DNA from: Jacaranda mimosifolia
Taxonomy: Eukaryota > Streptophyta > Magnoliopsida > Lamiales > Bignoniaceae
Direction: 5' to 3'
DNA: 64,000 nucleotides
Assembly: GCA_018894105.1 (NCBI GenBank)
Contig: CM032124.1
Location: 38,412,277 to 38,476,276 of the forward strand
Positions within the stretch are counted from its first letter, which is position 1. The number at the start of each line of letters is the position of its first letter. Both the position numbers and the translations under genes were made by a program. Of this stretch, positions 34,798-46,358 are shown in pieces. The notes under the pieces were generated by a model, which was not told the origin of the DNA, made no database searches, and saw only the letters and a program-made list of their open reading frames with translations.

Positions 34798-35510
34798 CAC
34801 TATAAGAAATAACGTATTCCAAAGCTTTACACTAGATCAATTTAAGTGTCTAACTAATAATCAATTGTGCTAATTTAAGCATTATTTGTGTTACTGTTAA
34901 ACTTGTAGAAATCATTAGGGCGGCAATACAAAATCTTTTGTTACTTAATATACATAATTAAAGACAACTTTTATATTATCACTTACTATTTTTTTGTTAT
35001 TTTTTCTTTTTCATGTGGTGAATTAAGATCATTTGCAACCTTAGAAGGATAAAATAACGCAAATTAATTAAGAATATTTCATACAAATTATAAGATGTTA
35101 GTTCATAATGATAGCATTGTCACTTATTGTTTTTTTTTTCACCAATTTTTCTTTTTCTTGCATTGAATTTAAAACACTTGCAAATTTAGAGGACAAAAGA
35201 CATTGCTTAAAATTACCACACACCAAATTATAACCACCTATCAGTTCATATAGAATCATATTTTAAACGAATTTTTTTCTGATTCGTGTGTCCAGCTCGT
35301 TAAACCATGGTTGCTTAAGGATTTTTAAAAGCTATATTAAACAGTAGAACCTTAGAAGAGATTACATAAGCGCAGTTAAGGGACTTCTATTGATAAAATC
35401 TAATTCTAAATGTAAGTGGAAGTCTAATTAATGTGAAAATAAAGTTCTGCAACATCTAAATATGATCTGTTGACTGAGAGGCTCACATGCATGATCGGAG
35501 TAACAGTTTC
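34798..35510 (+). pseudogene. NLR NB-ARC relic with CACTA-like left border
   Basis: The left part begins cactataagaaa and contains repeated ttttcttt..gtggtgaatt ends, suggesting a decayed CACTA-type element. From about 35165 the sequence is recognisably NLR: acttgcaaatttagagga (NLEDNERCLK region), caaattataaccacctatcagttcat (YNQLPVH), cgtgtgtccagctcgtta (RVSELIK) and caacatctaaatatgatctgttga (NIHDLL). It is full of stops. The same relic, with shared lesions, recurs at 47185-47395 and in part at 63100-63300. Confidence 0.65.
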
Positions 35511-35625
35511 TTAGAAGTGATTCTTAATTGGGAATGCATTTCACATGAAAAATCCAACATAGAGATGGGAGTAATAGCACACAGATTCTACCCGAGCAAT
35601 AATATAACCAAACTTAATAAATTTG

Positions 35626-36000
35626 TTTTAAGATCTTAATTTGACTTTCTATTGGGTCTGATCTCGTATACTAATTTTTCAATTCAAGTTGTAACAACCA
35701 TCAAACTTTGTAATACATATTTCCGCAACAACCATCAAACTTAGTAATATATATTTCTGTAACTACCATCAAATTTTGTAATATATATTCTGTAACAACC
35801 ATCAGTAATATATATTTCTGGAACAACCATCCAATTATTTAGCCATTAAACATTGTCTGAGTCCATATCTATAATGTCACTTTCGGCAGCAGCTTCTGTG
35901 CGAAGTCGATCTGGCAAAACAAATAGTTACATTATCAAAAGTGTTCTTTGCAAGTCTCCGTTTATAGTCTAGACTTCCACAATTGTATTAATTTCTGCAC
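35626..36000 (+). promoter_or_regulatory. Orphan NLR upstream block with internal tandem repeat
   Basis: A block with ttaatttgactttctattggg and gccattaaacattgtctgagtcc, ending at about 36000 without a gene. Its middle is expanded by the tandem repeat at 35692-35840. Confidence 0.5.
35692..35840. repeat. Tandem repeat, about 33-bp unit, ~4.5 copies
   Basis: Units start aacaaccatcaaactttgta, aacaaccatcaaacttagta, aactaccatcaaattttgta, aacaaccatcagtaatat and aacaaccatccaattattt. The unit is normally present once in the NLR upstream block. Confidence 0.85.
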
Positions 36001-36024
36001 TTCTCTAAAACTTAAGAGCCTCAT

Positions 36025-36395
36025 TAGCAGCTTGTTATACTAATTTTCAATTCCAATATAATATGTATTTCCTGACCAAATCTAGCCAGCCTGTGGTACT
36101 AATTTTTCCAATTACAAGTCTTCTAATAATATGCATTTCTTTAAATCCTAGCAACATCATATTTACCTAACCATCAAACTATTTAGCCATTAAACATTGT
36201 TTCAGTCCATATAATGTCACTCTCAGAGAGGCGGCTTGCATGGTAAGCCATCCAAACAAATAGTTAAATTATTGTGATTGATCTTTATAAAAGCCCTCTT
36301 GGCCAGACTCCATAGGTATCCAGTCCCTCAGATATCATAGTTGCCTTTTCATTTTCAAACCCTGCACTACTTCCATATCATAGAGAAAGAGATCT
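36025..36395 (+). promoter_or_regulatory. Upstream block and core promoter of NLR-7
   Basis: A complete gene-proximal block with gccattaaacattgtttcagtcc and tttataaaag at about 36284-36293, roughly 103 bp before the ATG. The TATA core is intact, as in NLR-3 and NLR-9. A likely transcription start lies about 30 bp downstream of it. Confidence 0.65.
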
Positions 36396-39119
36396 ATGGC
36401 GGCTTACGCAGCTTTAGTTTCTCTTATGCATATTATAGAGAAGATTCTGCATCATCCTCGTCCCCCAATTTCTCTTCACAGACAACAAGCTGAATCTCTC
36501 ATTGAAAAGGTCGCTTTCTTGCAAGATTTTCTTGAAGGTTATTCCCATGTTGACGTCAACAATGAAACAGATAGCCTGCAGAGTCGCATTGCAGATGCAG
36601 CTTGTGCGGCCGAAGACATAATTGAATCCCATGTGGTGGATCAAATTCTTGCTCAATCCACAAGTACTACTCATGGAGAAAAGATGATCACTTCCATTGA
36701 CTTCTATCAAAGTCTACAGAAAATGATAGAAGATATGGATTTTATTAAGAAGGAGGCGATGGAGATTCAAGAGAAGACGGGATCTGTACAAGATCAGCTG
36801 CACAGAAATTCAATTCCTGTTGCTGATTCGTTAGGATCTCCTTCCACGGGGCAGAACACCATGGTCGGGTTTGATGATGTCTTAATTCAACTGATGGAAA
36901 AGCTCACTGGACAACAAGCTCATCGACAGATCATCCCGATTGTTGGCATGGGCGGTATTGGTAAGACAATACTTGCTAGAAATGTTTTTGAAAATCAACT
37001 TATTATGGAACATTTTGATATTCGTGGTTGGATTGCAATATCTCAAGAATATAATGTCCAAGAAATTCTTTTAGAACTTCTTTGTCAGATTAGCCGAGAA
37101 AAGAGGGAAACTTTGAGTGGAAAGAGTGAAAAGGATTTAGGCTTACAGTTACACAAAATTTTATCACGTCGAAGGTATTTAATTATAATGGATGACATAT
37201 GGAATATTGAGGCATGGGACAAGGTAAAATTCTACTTTCCAAATAACGACAATAGAAGTAGAATATTGATGACCACTAGGCTATCAAACGTGGCTTTGCA
37301 TATAAGTGGCACTGATGGACTTGAGATGAATTTTCTCGATGAGGATAAAAGTTGGAATCTATTTTGCAAAATTGTATTTGGAGAAGAAGGTTGCCCTCTT
37401 GAATTGGAGGAACTTGGGAAGGACATTGCTAAAAGTTGCAAAGGACTTCCTCTATCAATTGTTGTGATCGGAGGAGTTCTAGCAAAGTCCAAATTAATAC
37501 GAGAATATTGGAAATATATTGCAGATAATTTAAATTCAATTGTGAATTTAGAGGATAATGAACGTTGCTTAAAAATATTGCATACAAGTTATAACCAATT
37601 ACCAGTTCATCTAAAACCATGTTTTCTTTATATGGGAGCTTTTCCTGAAGACATTGTGATTGGTTCTTCTGAGCTCATCAAATTATGGGTTGATGAAGGA
37701 TTTCTAAAACCCATTAATGGCAAAAGCTTGGAAGAAATTGCGAAAGAGTGCTTAAAAGATCTCATTGATAGAAATCTCATTTTAGTTCATGAACGGGGGG
37801 TTAGTGGAAAAATTAAGTCTTGCAGGATCCATGACCTCTTGAGGGATCTATGCTTAAGAGAGGCTGAGAAAGAGAAATTTCTTTTTGTGAGAAAGGAGCA
37901 TAGTCTTATCATTCCACAATGCGGCATAAATTCCCAACGCCGTGTTGCTATTCATCGAAGCACAAAATTGGATGAGGAACATCTCAATCAACTCTTTGAT
38001 GTGGTGCAATCTGCGTCTCTTGCTCGCTCTTTGATATCTGACTTTTGGGGGGTTTTACCATCCCTCAATTCTAGATTGTTGAGGGTATTAAGAGCAGTTG
38101 ATTTAGAGCGCATAAATGTTGAAGGAGAATATTCTCCGGAAGCTATTTCTCAGCTAGTTAACTTACGACACCTTGAGGTCACTGGTTATTTTAAGCTGGG
38201 ATTCGCGTTTCCTTCTTCAGCCTGCCTCCTTTGGAACCTACATACATTAATTGTCAGGGGTTTGGTGGAAGATATTATTGCACCGGTTGAAATTTGGAAA
38301 ATGCCTCATCTTAGGCATGTGGAGTTTGATGAACTCTGTCTCCCGGATCCTCCTCCATGTGGTCAGCTGGAATGGGGAGATGACTCTGTTCTCGAGAATC
38401 TACAGACGCTCTTGAATATAAGAGATTTCAAGTGTAGTGAAGAGGTAGTTAAGAAAATTCCCAATATCAAGAAATTGGGATTATATTATGATGAATTTGA
38501 GGAAGGATCAGGCTCACACTATTGTCTCAACAATCTTGGCTGTCTAAATAAATTGGAATCCCTTTCTTGCTTCTTTTCTATGGAAGAGAAAGTATGCCTG
38601 AGAAATGATTTGCTGCAGAATCTCACCTTCCCGCATTCTCTCAAGAAGTTGAGTTTAGAGGGCAGCCGCCTCCAATGGGAAGATATTACCACAAAGATAG
38701 GTTCATTACCCCTTCTTCAAGTGCTCAGACTGAGAGAGAATTCCTTCATAGGATCCAAGTGGGAAACAGTTGAAGGGCAATTCCCCAACCTAAAATTCCT
38801 GCAAATTTCTTGTTGTGAAGGTCTGGAAGACTGGATTACAGACAGCACCCACTTCCCACGACTTGAGCGTCTTCTTCTTGAAGGATTAGACGAGTTGAAT
38901 GAGATTCCTTGGGGTATTGGAGAAATACCAACTCTTCAATCAATTGAGTTGGACGAGTGTTGCGATTCTGCGGTGATTTCTGCTAAGGATTTACAGGAGG
39001 AACTTGGCGATGTAGACTGGAAAGTCCGGGTTCAAATCTTGGAGAAGAACCAAGAAGTGGAGGGATTGGCAAGCCACAATTTGCTAGTTGAAGTTGGATT
39101 ATATGATTGGCTCGACTGA
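36396..39119 (+). CDS. NLR-7: intact CC-NB-ARC-LRR immune receptor (R1-type)
   Basis: A single uninterrupted frame of 907 residues with no visible intron; the start (MAAYAALVSLMHIIEK) is fixed by conservation with the sister genes and an upstream TATA box. The CC (Rx-N type) spans about 1-150 with AAEDIIESHVVD at 71-82, the EDVID-equivalent. NB-ARC: P-loop GMGGIGKT 184-191 (Lys190), kinase-2 YLIIMDDIW 261-269, RNBS-B RILMTTRLSN, GLPL CKGLPLS 348-354, RNBS-D CFLYMGAFPED, and IHD at 478-480 in the MHD position. LRRs run from about 540 to 890. All nucleotide-binding residues are present, so this probably encodes a functional cytoplasmic or plasma-membrane-associated sensor NLR. The effector it recognises cannot be inferred. 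Close to the NLR-3/NLR-6 lineage. Confidence 0.96.
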   Translation: MAAYAALVSLMHIIEKILHHPRPPISLHRQQAESLIEKVAFLQDFLEGYSHVDVNNETDSLQSRIADAACAAEDIIESHVVDQILAQSTSTTHGEKMITSIDFYQSLQKMIEDMDFIKKEAMEIQEKTGSVQDQLHRNSIPVADSLGSPSTGQNTMVGFDDVLIQLMEKLTGQQAHRQIIPIVGMGGIGKTILARNVFENQLIMEHFDIRGWIAISQEYNVQEILLELLCQISREKRETLSGKSEKDLGLQLHKILSRRRYLIIMDDIWNIEAWDKVKFYFPNNDNRSRILMTTRLSNVALHISGTDGLEMNFLDEDKSWNLFCKIVFGEEGCPLELEELGKDIAKSCKGLPLSIVVIGGVLAKSKLIREYWKYIADNLNSIVNLEDNERCLKILHTSYNQLPVHLKPCFLYMGAFPEDIVIGSSELIKLWVDEGFLKPINGKSLEEIAKECLKDLIDRNLILVHERGVSGKIKSCRIHDLLRDLCLREAEKEKFLFVRKEHSLIIPQCGINSQRRVAIHRSTKLDEEHLNQLFDVVQSASLARSLISDFWGVLPSLNSRLLRVLRAVDLERINVEGEYSPEAISQLVNLRHLEVTGYFKLGFAFPSSACLLWNLHTLIVRGLVEDIIAPVEIWKMPHLRHVEFDELCLPDPPPCGQLEWGDDSVLENLQTLLNIRDFKCSEEVVKKIPNIKKLGLYYDEFEEGSGSHYCLNNLGCLNKLESLSCFFSMEEKVCLRNDLLQNLTFPHSLKKLSLEGSRLQWEDITTKIGSLPLLQVLRLRENSFIGSKWETVEGQFPNLKFLQISCCEGLEDWITDSTHFPRLERLLLEGLDELNEIPWGIGEIPTLQSIELDECCDSAVISAKDLQEELGDVDWKVRVQILEKNQEVEGLASHNLLVEVGLYDWLD

Positions 39120-40004
39120 ATCTGCTGTGACGTGTTTTTCTCCTCTGAAGTTTGTCTTATTTTTCTGGTAAGAGTAGATATTTTTTCCTTTCTTTTCTCT
39201 TCTTTTCTTTTTTTTTTTTTTTTGGTTAAATTTGTGTTCAACCTTATGTTATGCATAGAGCTTTAATTTTATTTTATTTTTAATCCTCCACTTAATTTGC
39301 ATTCATAATTTTCAGGGAAATGAAAGCCTCCCCATTGCATGTGAAGCAAACTCGCGGGGATCATATGTATCTGTGGATTGAGTTTCGTGTTTGGCATGTT
39401 TCAGTCTATATTTGGCTACAAGATCTTGAGATAATATGGATCATTTGACAGCTTGCTTTTATCTGCCCCAGTTTTTTTTTTTTTTTTTTTTTTTTAAATT
39501 TCCATAAGTGTTTTATCTTTTATTTCATATTATAAGCTTTATCTCTTTTATTTCATATTATAAGCAAACATCATGTTTCGAAGTGGAATAAAATATAAAA
39601 TATAAATTGAAAGAAAGAATCCAAAATGATATTTATGGTAGTTCGAAAATCACATTAGTGAAACAATAGTCTCTTACATTAGCCATTAAATTTGGAAAAG
39701 TTTGTTTTTATATTTTAATAAAACAAATATGGAGTTTCATAGAATTTTCACCATTTATGAAATACTGTAAATAAATCAAGTTGAGTTGAACCGAACAAAA
39801 TTTAGTTATAGATTGGTTCAAATTTCTTTATGAGATTGTATTTATACTATGCATTTTTCTTATTTTCTTACAGATTTTATTATGTCTTATTGAACCTAGA
39901 TAGAATAGTTAACAATAGACTGATCAATCAATATTGATTTTTTAAGTTGTAAGAGGACCAATGTCAGAAAAATATGTAATGGACTGGAGGAATCTGACGA
40001 GCAA
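39120..40004. other. NLR-7 3' flank with omega-amidase last-exon relic
   Basis: T-rich tracts at about 39210-39226 and 39473-39497. Bases 39315-39378 follow an acceptor-like tttcag and align to the NLR-9 flank exon; here its KQRRGD codons have diverged. Bases 39535-39670 match the flanks of NLR-3 and NLR-9. Confidence 0.6.
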
Positions 40005-40145
40005 GCTTAATTTGACCTTCTGGTGTGATCTAAATAGCCTGTTGTGCAAATTTATCAATTGCAAGTTCTCTAGTAATCTGCATTTTTTAGATCCTACCAA
40101 TAAATTTTTAACTAAGCATCAAATTATTTAGCCTTCAGATTATAG
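40005..40145 (+). promoter_or_regulatory. Partial orphan NLR upstream block
   Basis: gcttaatttgaccttctggtgtgatc through catcaaattatttagcc, then unrelated sequence. TTGACC is a W-box match. Confidence 0.45.
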
Positions 40146-40564
40146 TTCGTTTCTGGGGAAAAGAACTACAGATACATACTGTCAAGCGATAAATATTTTA
40201 ACTTCATATATTGGGTAAGTAGTGAACCTATTGAATGTTAATTGCTCCAATTGTGACTTGCAATCGCATGATTTTATGTTTGCTTTAGAAGTAATTTTTA
40301 ACTCTTCGACCTGGGTTGTGACGTAAGTCTAAACATATCTGGCAGAATTATATGCTTATTGAATTAAAAATATATATTATATAAGAAAAAGAATATAATT
40401 TTCCATTTTTTAGTATCATTTTTAAGAAATAAGTTTCTAAAAGAAAATTCTTGTTTTGGATTAAATTATATAAAAAGTTAATAATTTATATATAAGCGTT
40501 ATATAAAAAGATAATTAATAGAAATAAAATGAGTACGATTTTGAAAATAGATATTGGCAGCCTT
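40146..40564. other. AT-rich spacer
   Basis: No gene seen. Bases 40360-40560 resemble 53380-53580 downstream of NLR-9, so this belongs to the duplicated flank. Confidence 0.5.
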
Positions 40565-40990
40565 CCCCTACAATGATATCTGAAACATCAAGTATACTAA
40601 AGAGGCGGCCAATAGAATCCCCAATATCATGAATCTAAGGAAGGGTTGAACAAATATTTGCCCTCTACACAAAACTCGAAATCCATTTATTGTTGATTTA
40701 TTTTAGAAGAAAAGGCAAGCACTATTTTAGAATAGAAACCAAGCCGGAGTACTGTAGAACCTCACCTTTACGAAAATTGGGCATCAATTATGACCAATGT
40801 TCAACTGATGCTAAAAGATCTGCAGCTGATGTTAAAAGTTCGCATGTATCTTTAGTTATGAAATTTACCTAAACAAATTTAAAATTAATGTTTTCGTAGC
40901 TAACACTCGCTATAGCTAGCCTGAACTCAAGTCATGAAGAAGAACCAAGAATTGAAGACTGCATTCACGACCATTTTCTATGAATACGAT
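40565..40990 (+). pseudogene. NLR LRR-region relic
   Basis: A stop-ridden remnant: ggccaatagaatccccaatatcat (KRIPNIK), ctctacacaaaactcgaaatcc (LHKLES), aaccaagccggagtactgtagaacctcacc (NRNDLLQNLTF), and near 40955 gaagaagaaccaagaattgaag, which resembles the tail. The counterpart at 53560-53640 starts with the same cagccttccccyac string. Confidence 0.6.
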
Positions 40991-41159
40991 GATAATATGT
41001 GATGTGTATTTATATATATAGTTTATGAATAATTGAATTGCCAGGCCTGTGGTCTTTCTCTACCACCCTACTAGTTGCATATTTGTATTGAATTTTATCC
41101 TTTATGCTACTTAATGGCATGACTTTACAATGGCCGAAGAATAATATTAGCTTACTTCT

Positions 41160-41511
41160 TTAGATTGGAATAGCCAACCTGTTGGACTAATTTTTCAATT
41201 GCAAGTAAGTTTAGTAATATGTATTTCTCTAAATCCAAGCAACATCATCATGTTTACATAACCATCAAATTATAATTCATCCATTAATTAGACATTGTTC
41301 AGCCCATATATAGAATATCACTCCCAGCAGGCGGCTTTGGTGGCAAGCCTTCCAAAACAAATCGCTAAATTACAATTAAAGTCTTCTTCCATGGCAAGTC
41401 TATATATATAGTTTAGCCAGTCCCCAGAAATCATAGTTGCTATTTCATTTTAAAATTATTGTTGCAATTTTCTGAAACTTAAGAGAAAGATTGAATAGAG
41501 GTCGGAGATAT
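41160..41511 (+). promoter_or_regulatory. NLR upstream block of NLR-8
   Basis: A full block (ttggactaatttttcaattgc, attagacattgttcagccc, ccaaaacaaatcgctaaattac). The TATA-proximal part is eroded (caattaaagtcttc), and no tttataaaag remains. Confidence 0.5.
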
Positions 41512-41544
41512 ATGGCGGCTTTTGCAGCTCTAGTTTCTCTTATG

Positions 41545-41549
41545 CATAT
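41545..41549. repeat. Target-site duplication of copia D (catat / catag)
   Basis: catat at 41545-41549 and catag at 46359-46363 flank the element and match at four of five bases. Confidence 0.65.
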
Positions 41550-41947
41550 TGTTGATTTTGCCTTGAAATTTAAGCTAAATTGATGAGACCCGAAAGAAAT
41601 GGGGCAAAACGGAGCGAAGCAGTGCAAACCCACTTGGACTAGGACACTTTGTTTTACGGGTATTTAATCAGTTTTCTTCCAGGATAGTTAGATGAGACAC
41701 ATACATGATAGATTCTAACTGCTTTTGAGATAGTTTCTCAAGACGGAATTTAGAATGACGATGTTAGATGTTCTCGTGAAATTTGCGGGATTCAAGTTTG
41801 TACTTGCACTTTTATTTGAGATCAATGAATTCTTTTCTTTGTGGATTAGGCACATCGCCGAACCACGTTAAATCTTGTTGTCAAATTTCATTGAATTTTC
41901 TTTACTATTATTTCATAGTTACGATTTGATCGTTCCAAGTCACAACA
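41550..41947 (+). repeat. 5' LTR of copia D
   Basis: 398 bp, TGTTGA...CAACA; matches 45955-46358. Confidence 0.92.
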
Positions 41948-41976
41948 AATTGATATCAAGAGCCGGAATTGATCAG

Positions 41977-42700
41977 ATGTCAGCCATGAAGTATGAGGTA
42001 GAGACATTCGATGGGAAGAATGATTTTGGGTTGTGGGAGATGATGGTCTATGCCCTCCTGTGTCAACAAGGTTTACAGAGAGCATTAAAAGGAAGAATAT
42101 TTCTTGTCGAAAATGCTAATAAACGAGAAGAATGATGAGTTTATGGTGAAGGCTTATGGTACTCTGGTGTTGTCATTGGTAGATAACGTATTAAGAGAGG
42201 TCGCCATGGAAAGTATGCCAACGGGACTATGGTCAAAGCTGGAGAGTCTCTATTTGAAACAGTAGCTATACATGTTGAGGATGAAGGAAGGTACATCTAT
42301 TACTCAGCATACTAATTCTTTCAATAAGATGATTTTGGATCTCTCAAGTATAGATGTTGAAATTGACGATAAAGACCAAGCATTAATTCTCTTTTGTTCT
42401 CTACCCAAATCCTTTGAGCAATTGGTCACTACTTTACTATACGAGAGGGATACGATTTCAATGGAGGATGTGAAGGCCTCATTGAATTCCAAAGAGTTGA
42501 GAAAACATGTCCTGGGCAGTAATAATGGTGAAAGTGGGGAATGATTAGTGGCAAAGAGGAGACTGAGAAAAAGAGGAAAGAGTAGAGGCCGATCAAAGTA
42601 CTGAACCAAGCCTAGAAATGGCAACAAGTGTTTTAGGTGTGGTGGAAAGGGGTACTGGAAATGGAATTGTTAAGAACAAGGAAAGACAAAAGATGCAGGT
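41977..42700 (+). pseudogene. gag and zinc knuckle of copia D
   Basis: MSAMKYEVETFDGKNDFGLW starts at 41977 and stops at 42135. The C-part (to 42544) has LPKSFEQLVTTLLY and SMEDVKASLNSKE. The zinc knuckle at about 42624-42674 reads CFRCGGKGYWKWNC; the zinc-binding His is Tyr and a stop follows. Frameshifts lie between the parts. Confidence 0.85.
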
Positions 42701-42779
42701 GAAACTTCTAATCAAAAATAGGATGATGTCATAGGAATTATTGAAGACGAGTCTGATTGTGGACTTGTTCTCAACATTA

Positions 42780-43960
42780 CCGAAAGCTTTCTAAGCTCTA
42801 AGTGGATTTTGGATAGTGGTTATTCCTACCACATGTGCTCACGAGAAGATTGGTTTACCACTTATCAAAAATACGATGGTGGTAAAGTGCTTATGGGAAA
42901 CGATACTTCAAGCATGGTTGTAGGAATGGGCTCAGTGAGTATTAGAATGCATAATGGCATAATAATGATCCTAACAAATATGCATCATGTTCCAGATTTG
43001 AAGAAAAATATGATTTCGCTGGCTACTTTGGATAAGAACAGCTGTGAGTACAAAGCTCGAGAGGAAATTCTGCGGGTTACAAAGGTGCATTACTTATCAG
43101 GAAGGGAGATAAGAGGAATAGCCTTTTCATATTGTAGGGCAGCATAATTTCTAGTATTGCAGCAGTTTCTTCATCAGCTAATGATACTACGAGATTATGG
43201 CATATGCAGCTTAGGTATATGAGTGAGAGGGAGATGTCAGAACTGAGCAAAAGAGGCTTGCTTGGTGGAGATAAGATTGGAGAGCTAGATTTCTGCGAGT
43301 AGTATGTGCTTGGCAAGCAACACAGGGTGAAATTCGGCACTGCGGTTCACAAAAAAAGGGCACCTTGGATTACATTCACTCAAATCTTTGGAAACCTTCA
43401 CAGGTTCCTTCAAATGGAGGTGCTAGGTACATGCTAACATTCATAAATGATTTCTCACGGAGAGTATGGTTGTACATCCTTAAGTGTAAGGATGAGGTAT
43501 TTATCAACTTCAAGCAATGGAAAACTTTAATCGAGAAGCAGACAGGAAAGGAAATCAAGCGCTTGAGGACTGACAATAGATTGGAGTTTTGCAATAAGGA
43601 ATTTCAGGAATTCTGCGATAAGGAAGGAATTGTGAGGCATTGCACAGTTGTATATACACGACAACAGAATATAGTTTCTGAACAAATGAACAGTTCTATC
43701 TTGGAAATAGCTAGAAGCATGCTTTTTAATATCGGATTATCCAAGAATTTTTGGGCAGAAGCGATCAACACTGCTTGTTATTTGGTGAATGGGTCACCAT
43801 CGACTGCTTTGGACTGCAAGACACTAATGGAAGTTTAGTCTAATTCTCCTGTTGATTACTCAAATATGAGAATATTTGGGTGCCCAACCTTTGCTCATGT
43901 TTGTGATGGGAAGCTTAAGCCAAGGGCTAGGGAGTGCATATTTGTAAGCTATACTGACAG
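42780..43960 (+). pseudogene. Protease and integrase of copia D
   Basis: Protease signature WILDSGYSYHMC at about 42805-42840, then MHHVPDLKKNMISL. After breaks, integrase (43365-43838) has YIHSNLWKPSQ, where the first catalytic Asp is Asn; LRTDNRLEF keeps the second Asp and the Glu is kept in VSEQMNSSI. A stop at 43836 follows. Confidence 0.87.
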
Positions 43961-44379
43961 AGTAAAGGGCTATTGTTTGTGGTGAAATGATGACAAGGGC
44001 TCTAGGATGATTATCGGCAAGGACATGACTTTGATGAATCTGCTATGATGAAGAAGGTGGAGTAGCTCGAAAGCAGTCAATAAGGTGTTAAGGAGAAGGT
44101 GGATATTGAAATTGATACTCCACATGTTTCAAAGGGAAAACAAAAGGTGGTAGATGAAGTTGGTGAGAGCGCGTTATCACCTAATCAACAGCAGGAAAAC
44201 GATTCACTACAAAACTATCGTTTGGCTCGCAATAGAGAAAGGAGGCAGATCAAACCACCATAGTGGTATGCATTTTCAGATATGGTAGCTTATGTGTTGA
44301 GTTCAGTTGAGGAGTTTGTAGGAGATGATCCAGTCTTGTACAAAGAGGTAATTTCCCGACTAGATTTTGATAAATGGGC

Positions 44380-45891
44380 TGCAATTATGAGTGAAGAGAT
44401 GGAGTCTCCACACAAGAATAGCACATGAGAATTGGTTGATATACCCAAAGGAAAGAAGATTGTAGGTTGCAAATGGATTTATAAGAAAAAGGAAAAGACT
44501 CCTGGGGTTGAGGATGCTAGATACAAGGCACGATTACTTGCTAAGGGTTTTACTCAGAAAGAGGAAATTGACTTTCATGAATTGTTCTCCACAGTTGTAA
44601 AACACACTTCCATTCGTATTTTACTTGTCATGGTTGCTCTATTAATATGGAGCTTAGGTAGATGGATGTGAAAATAACGTTTCTGCATAGCAAGTTGGAG
44701 GAACAAATCTACATAAGCCAACCAAAGGGATTCGTTGTTTCAAGAAACAAAATCAAGCATGTTTTTTGAAGAGGTCTTTATATGAATTGAAGCAGTCTCC
44801 CAGACAGTGATATAAAAGGTTTGATGCGTTTATTATCAAGATAGGATATACTAGAGGCAAATTAAATTGATGTGTATATTATAAAACAGATAGTGATAGC
44901 CTTCTCATATATTTGCTATTGTATGTTGATGATATGTTGATTGCCTCTAGAAATATATTTGAGATCATTGTGTTAAAAGCTCAGTTAAGTGAAGAATTTG
45001 AGATAAAGGATTTGGGCAGTGCGAAGAAGATATTGGGCATGATATCATCTGGGACAGACACGCTGGATTATTGTACTTGTCTCAACAACATTACATTGAG
45101 AAAGTATTGGAGTGTTTTGGGATAGATAAGTCCGAGTCAGTATGTACGCCACTTGCAGCTTATTTCAGGCTCCCATCAAATCCATCACCGAGTACTGAGG
45201 AGGAGGTGGAGCACGTCTAATGTGCCGCATGTTAGTGTAGTAGGTAGCTTGATGTACATCATGGTGTGCACTAGGCCACATATTTAACATTCAGTCAATG
45301 CTATGAATAGGTACATGCACAAGCTAAGAAAGATGCATTGGAAGGTTGTGAATAGATCATGAGGTAGATAAGAGGCTTTGCAGACAAATGTTTGAGGTAT
45401 AGTCAATTGAATTCTACTATAAGGATTATTGGCCATGTGGATGCGAATTACACTAGAGATTTGGATAGCAGAAGATCCATGACTGGGTGTGTGTTTTGTG
45501 TTTTAGGTTGTATGGTTAGCTAAAAGGCAACGTTGCAATCATCAATTGTATTGTCCACAATAGAAGCTAAGAACATGGCTTTGGCTGAAGGCATAAAGGA
45601 AGGATTTGGCAAAAGGGGTTGATTAAGGATTTGGATATGGAGTTTGAGATTAATTCAATATCTTGTGATAGTCAAAACACCATACACTTGTCAAAGAATC
45701 AAGTTTTTCATGAGAAAATAAAGCACATTAACATGAGGTATCACTTTGTCCGGGATATGGTATCTCAATATGTCATTTTGGTAGACAAAGCTGAGACTAA
45801 GGATAATCCAGCAGACATGTTAACTAAGGTTATTACAGGAATTAAATTCGAGTATTGCTTGAATTTGATTGACATTTGCAGACTCAGATGA
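44380..45891 (+). pseudogene. Reverse transcriptase / RNase H of copia D
   Basis: RT begins GCKWIYKKKEKTPG and ARLLAKGFTQKEEIDFHELFS (44432-44671). The catalytic box LLYVDDMLIAS is intact (about 44915-44950). RNase H pieces follow up to 45619-45891 (SCDSQNTIHLSKNQVFHEK, KHINMRYHFVRDMV, NPADMLTKVI). Several stops and frameshifts divide it. Confidence 0.88.
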
Positions 45892-45954
45892 CAGGCACCT
45901 TTAGGGGCAGGGACAAAGAAGAAGGATGGTGAATTTCAAGTCAAGGTGGAGAAT

Positions 45955-46358
45955 TGTTGATTTTGCCTTAAAATTTGGACTAAATTGACAAGACCTGAAA
46001 GAAATGGGCCAAAACAAAGCGAAATGGTGCAAACCCACTTGGACTAGGACACTTCATTTTGTGGGTATTGAATCAGTTTTCTTCTGAGACAGTTAGATGA
46101 GACACATACACAATAGATTCTAACTATTTTTGAGATAGTTTCTCAATATGAGTTTAGAACGAGGGTGTTGGGTATTTTCGTGAGATTTGTGGGATTCAAG
46201 TTTATACTTGTACTTTGATTTGAGATCAATAATTTTTTTTTTCTTTATCAAGTGAATTAGGCACATCGCCGAACCACATTAAATCTTGTTGTCAAATTTT
46301 ATTGAATTTTCTTTACTATTACTTTATAGTTAGGATTTGATTGTTCCAAGTCACAACA
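45955..46358 (+). repeat. 3' LTR of copia D
   Basis: 404 bp, preceded by a purine-rich tract (aaggtggagaat). Confidence 0.92.

Larger units (their letters stand above)
41550..46358 (+). mobile_element. Ty1/copia retrotransposon D
   Basis: 4809 bp. LTRs 41550-41947 and 45955-46358 (TGTTGATTTTGCC...CACAACA). Primer-binding region tgatatcaagagcc at about 41951. Gag, zinc knuckle, protease, integrase, RT and RNase H follow in copia order with many stops. The LTRs differ by many substitutions and some indels, more than in copia A, so this is the older insertion of the two. Confidence 0.93.
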
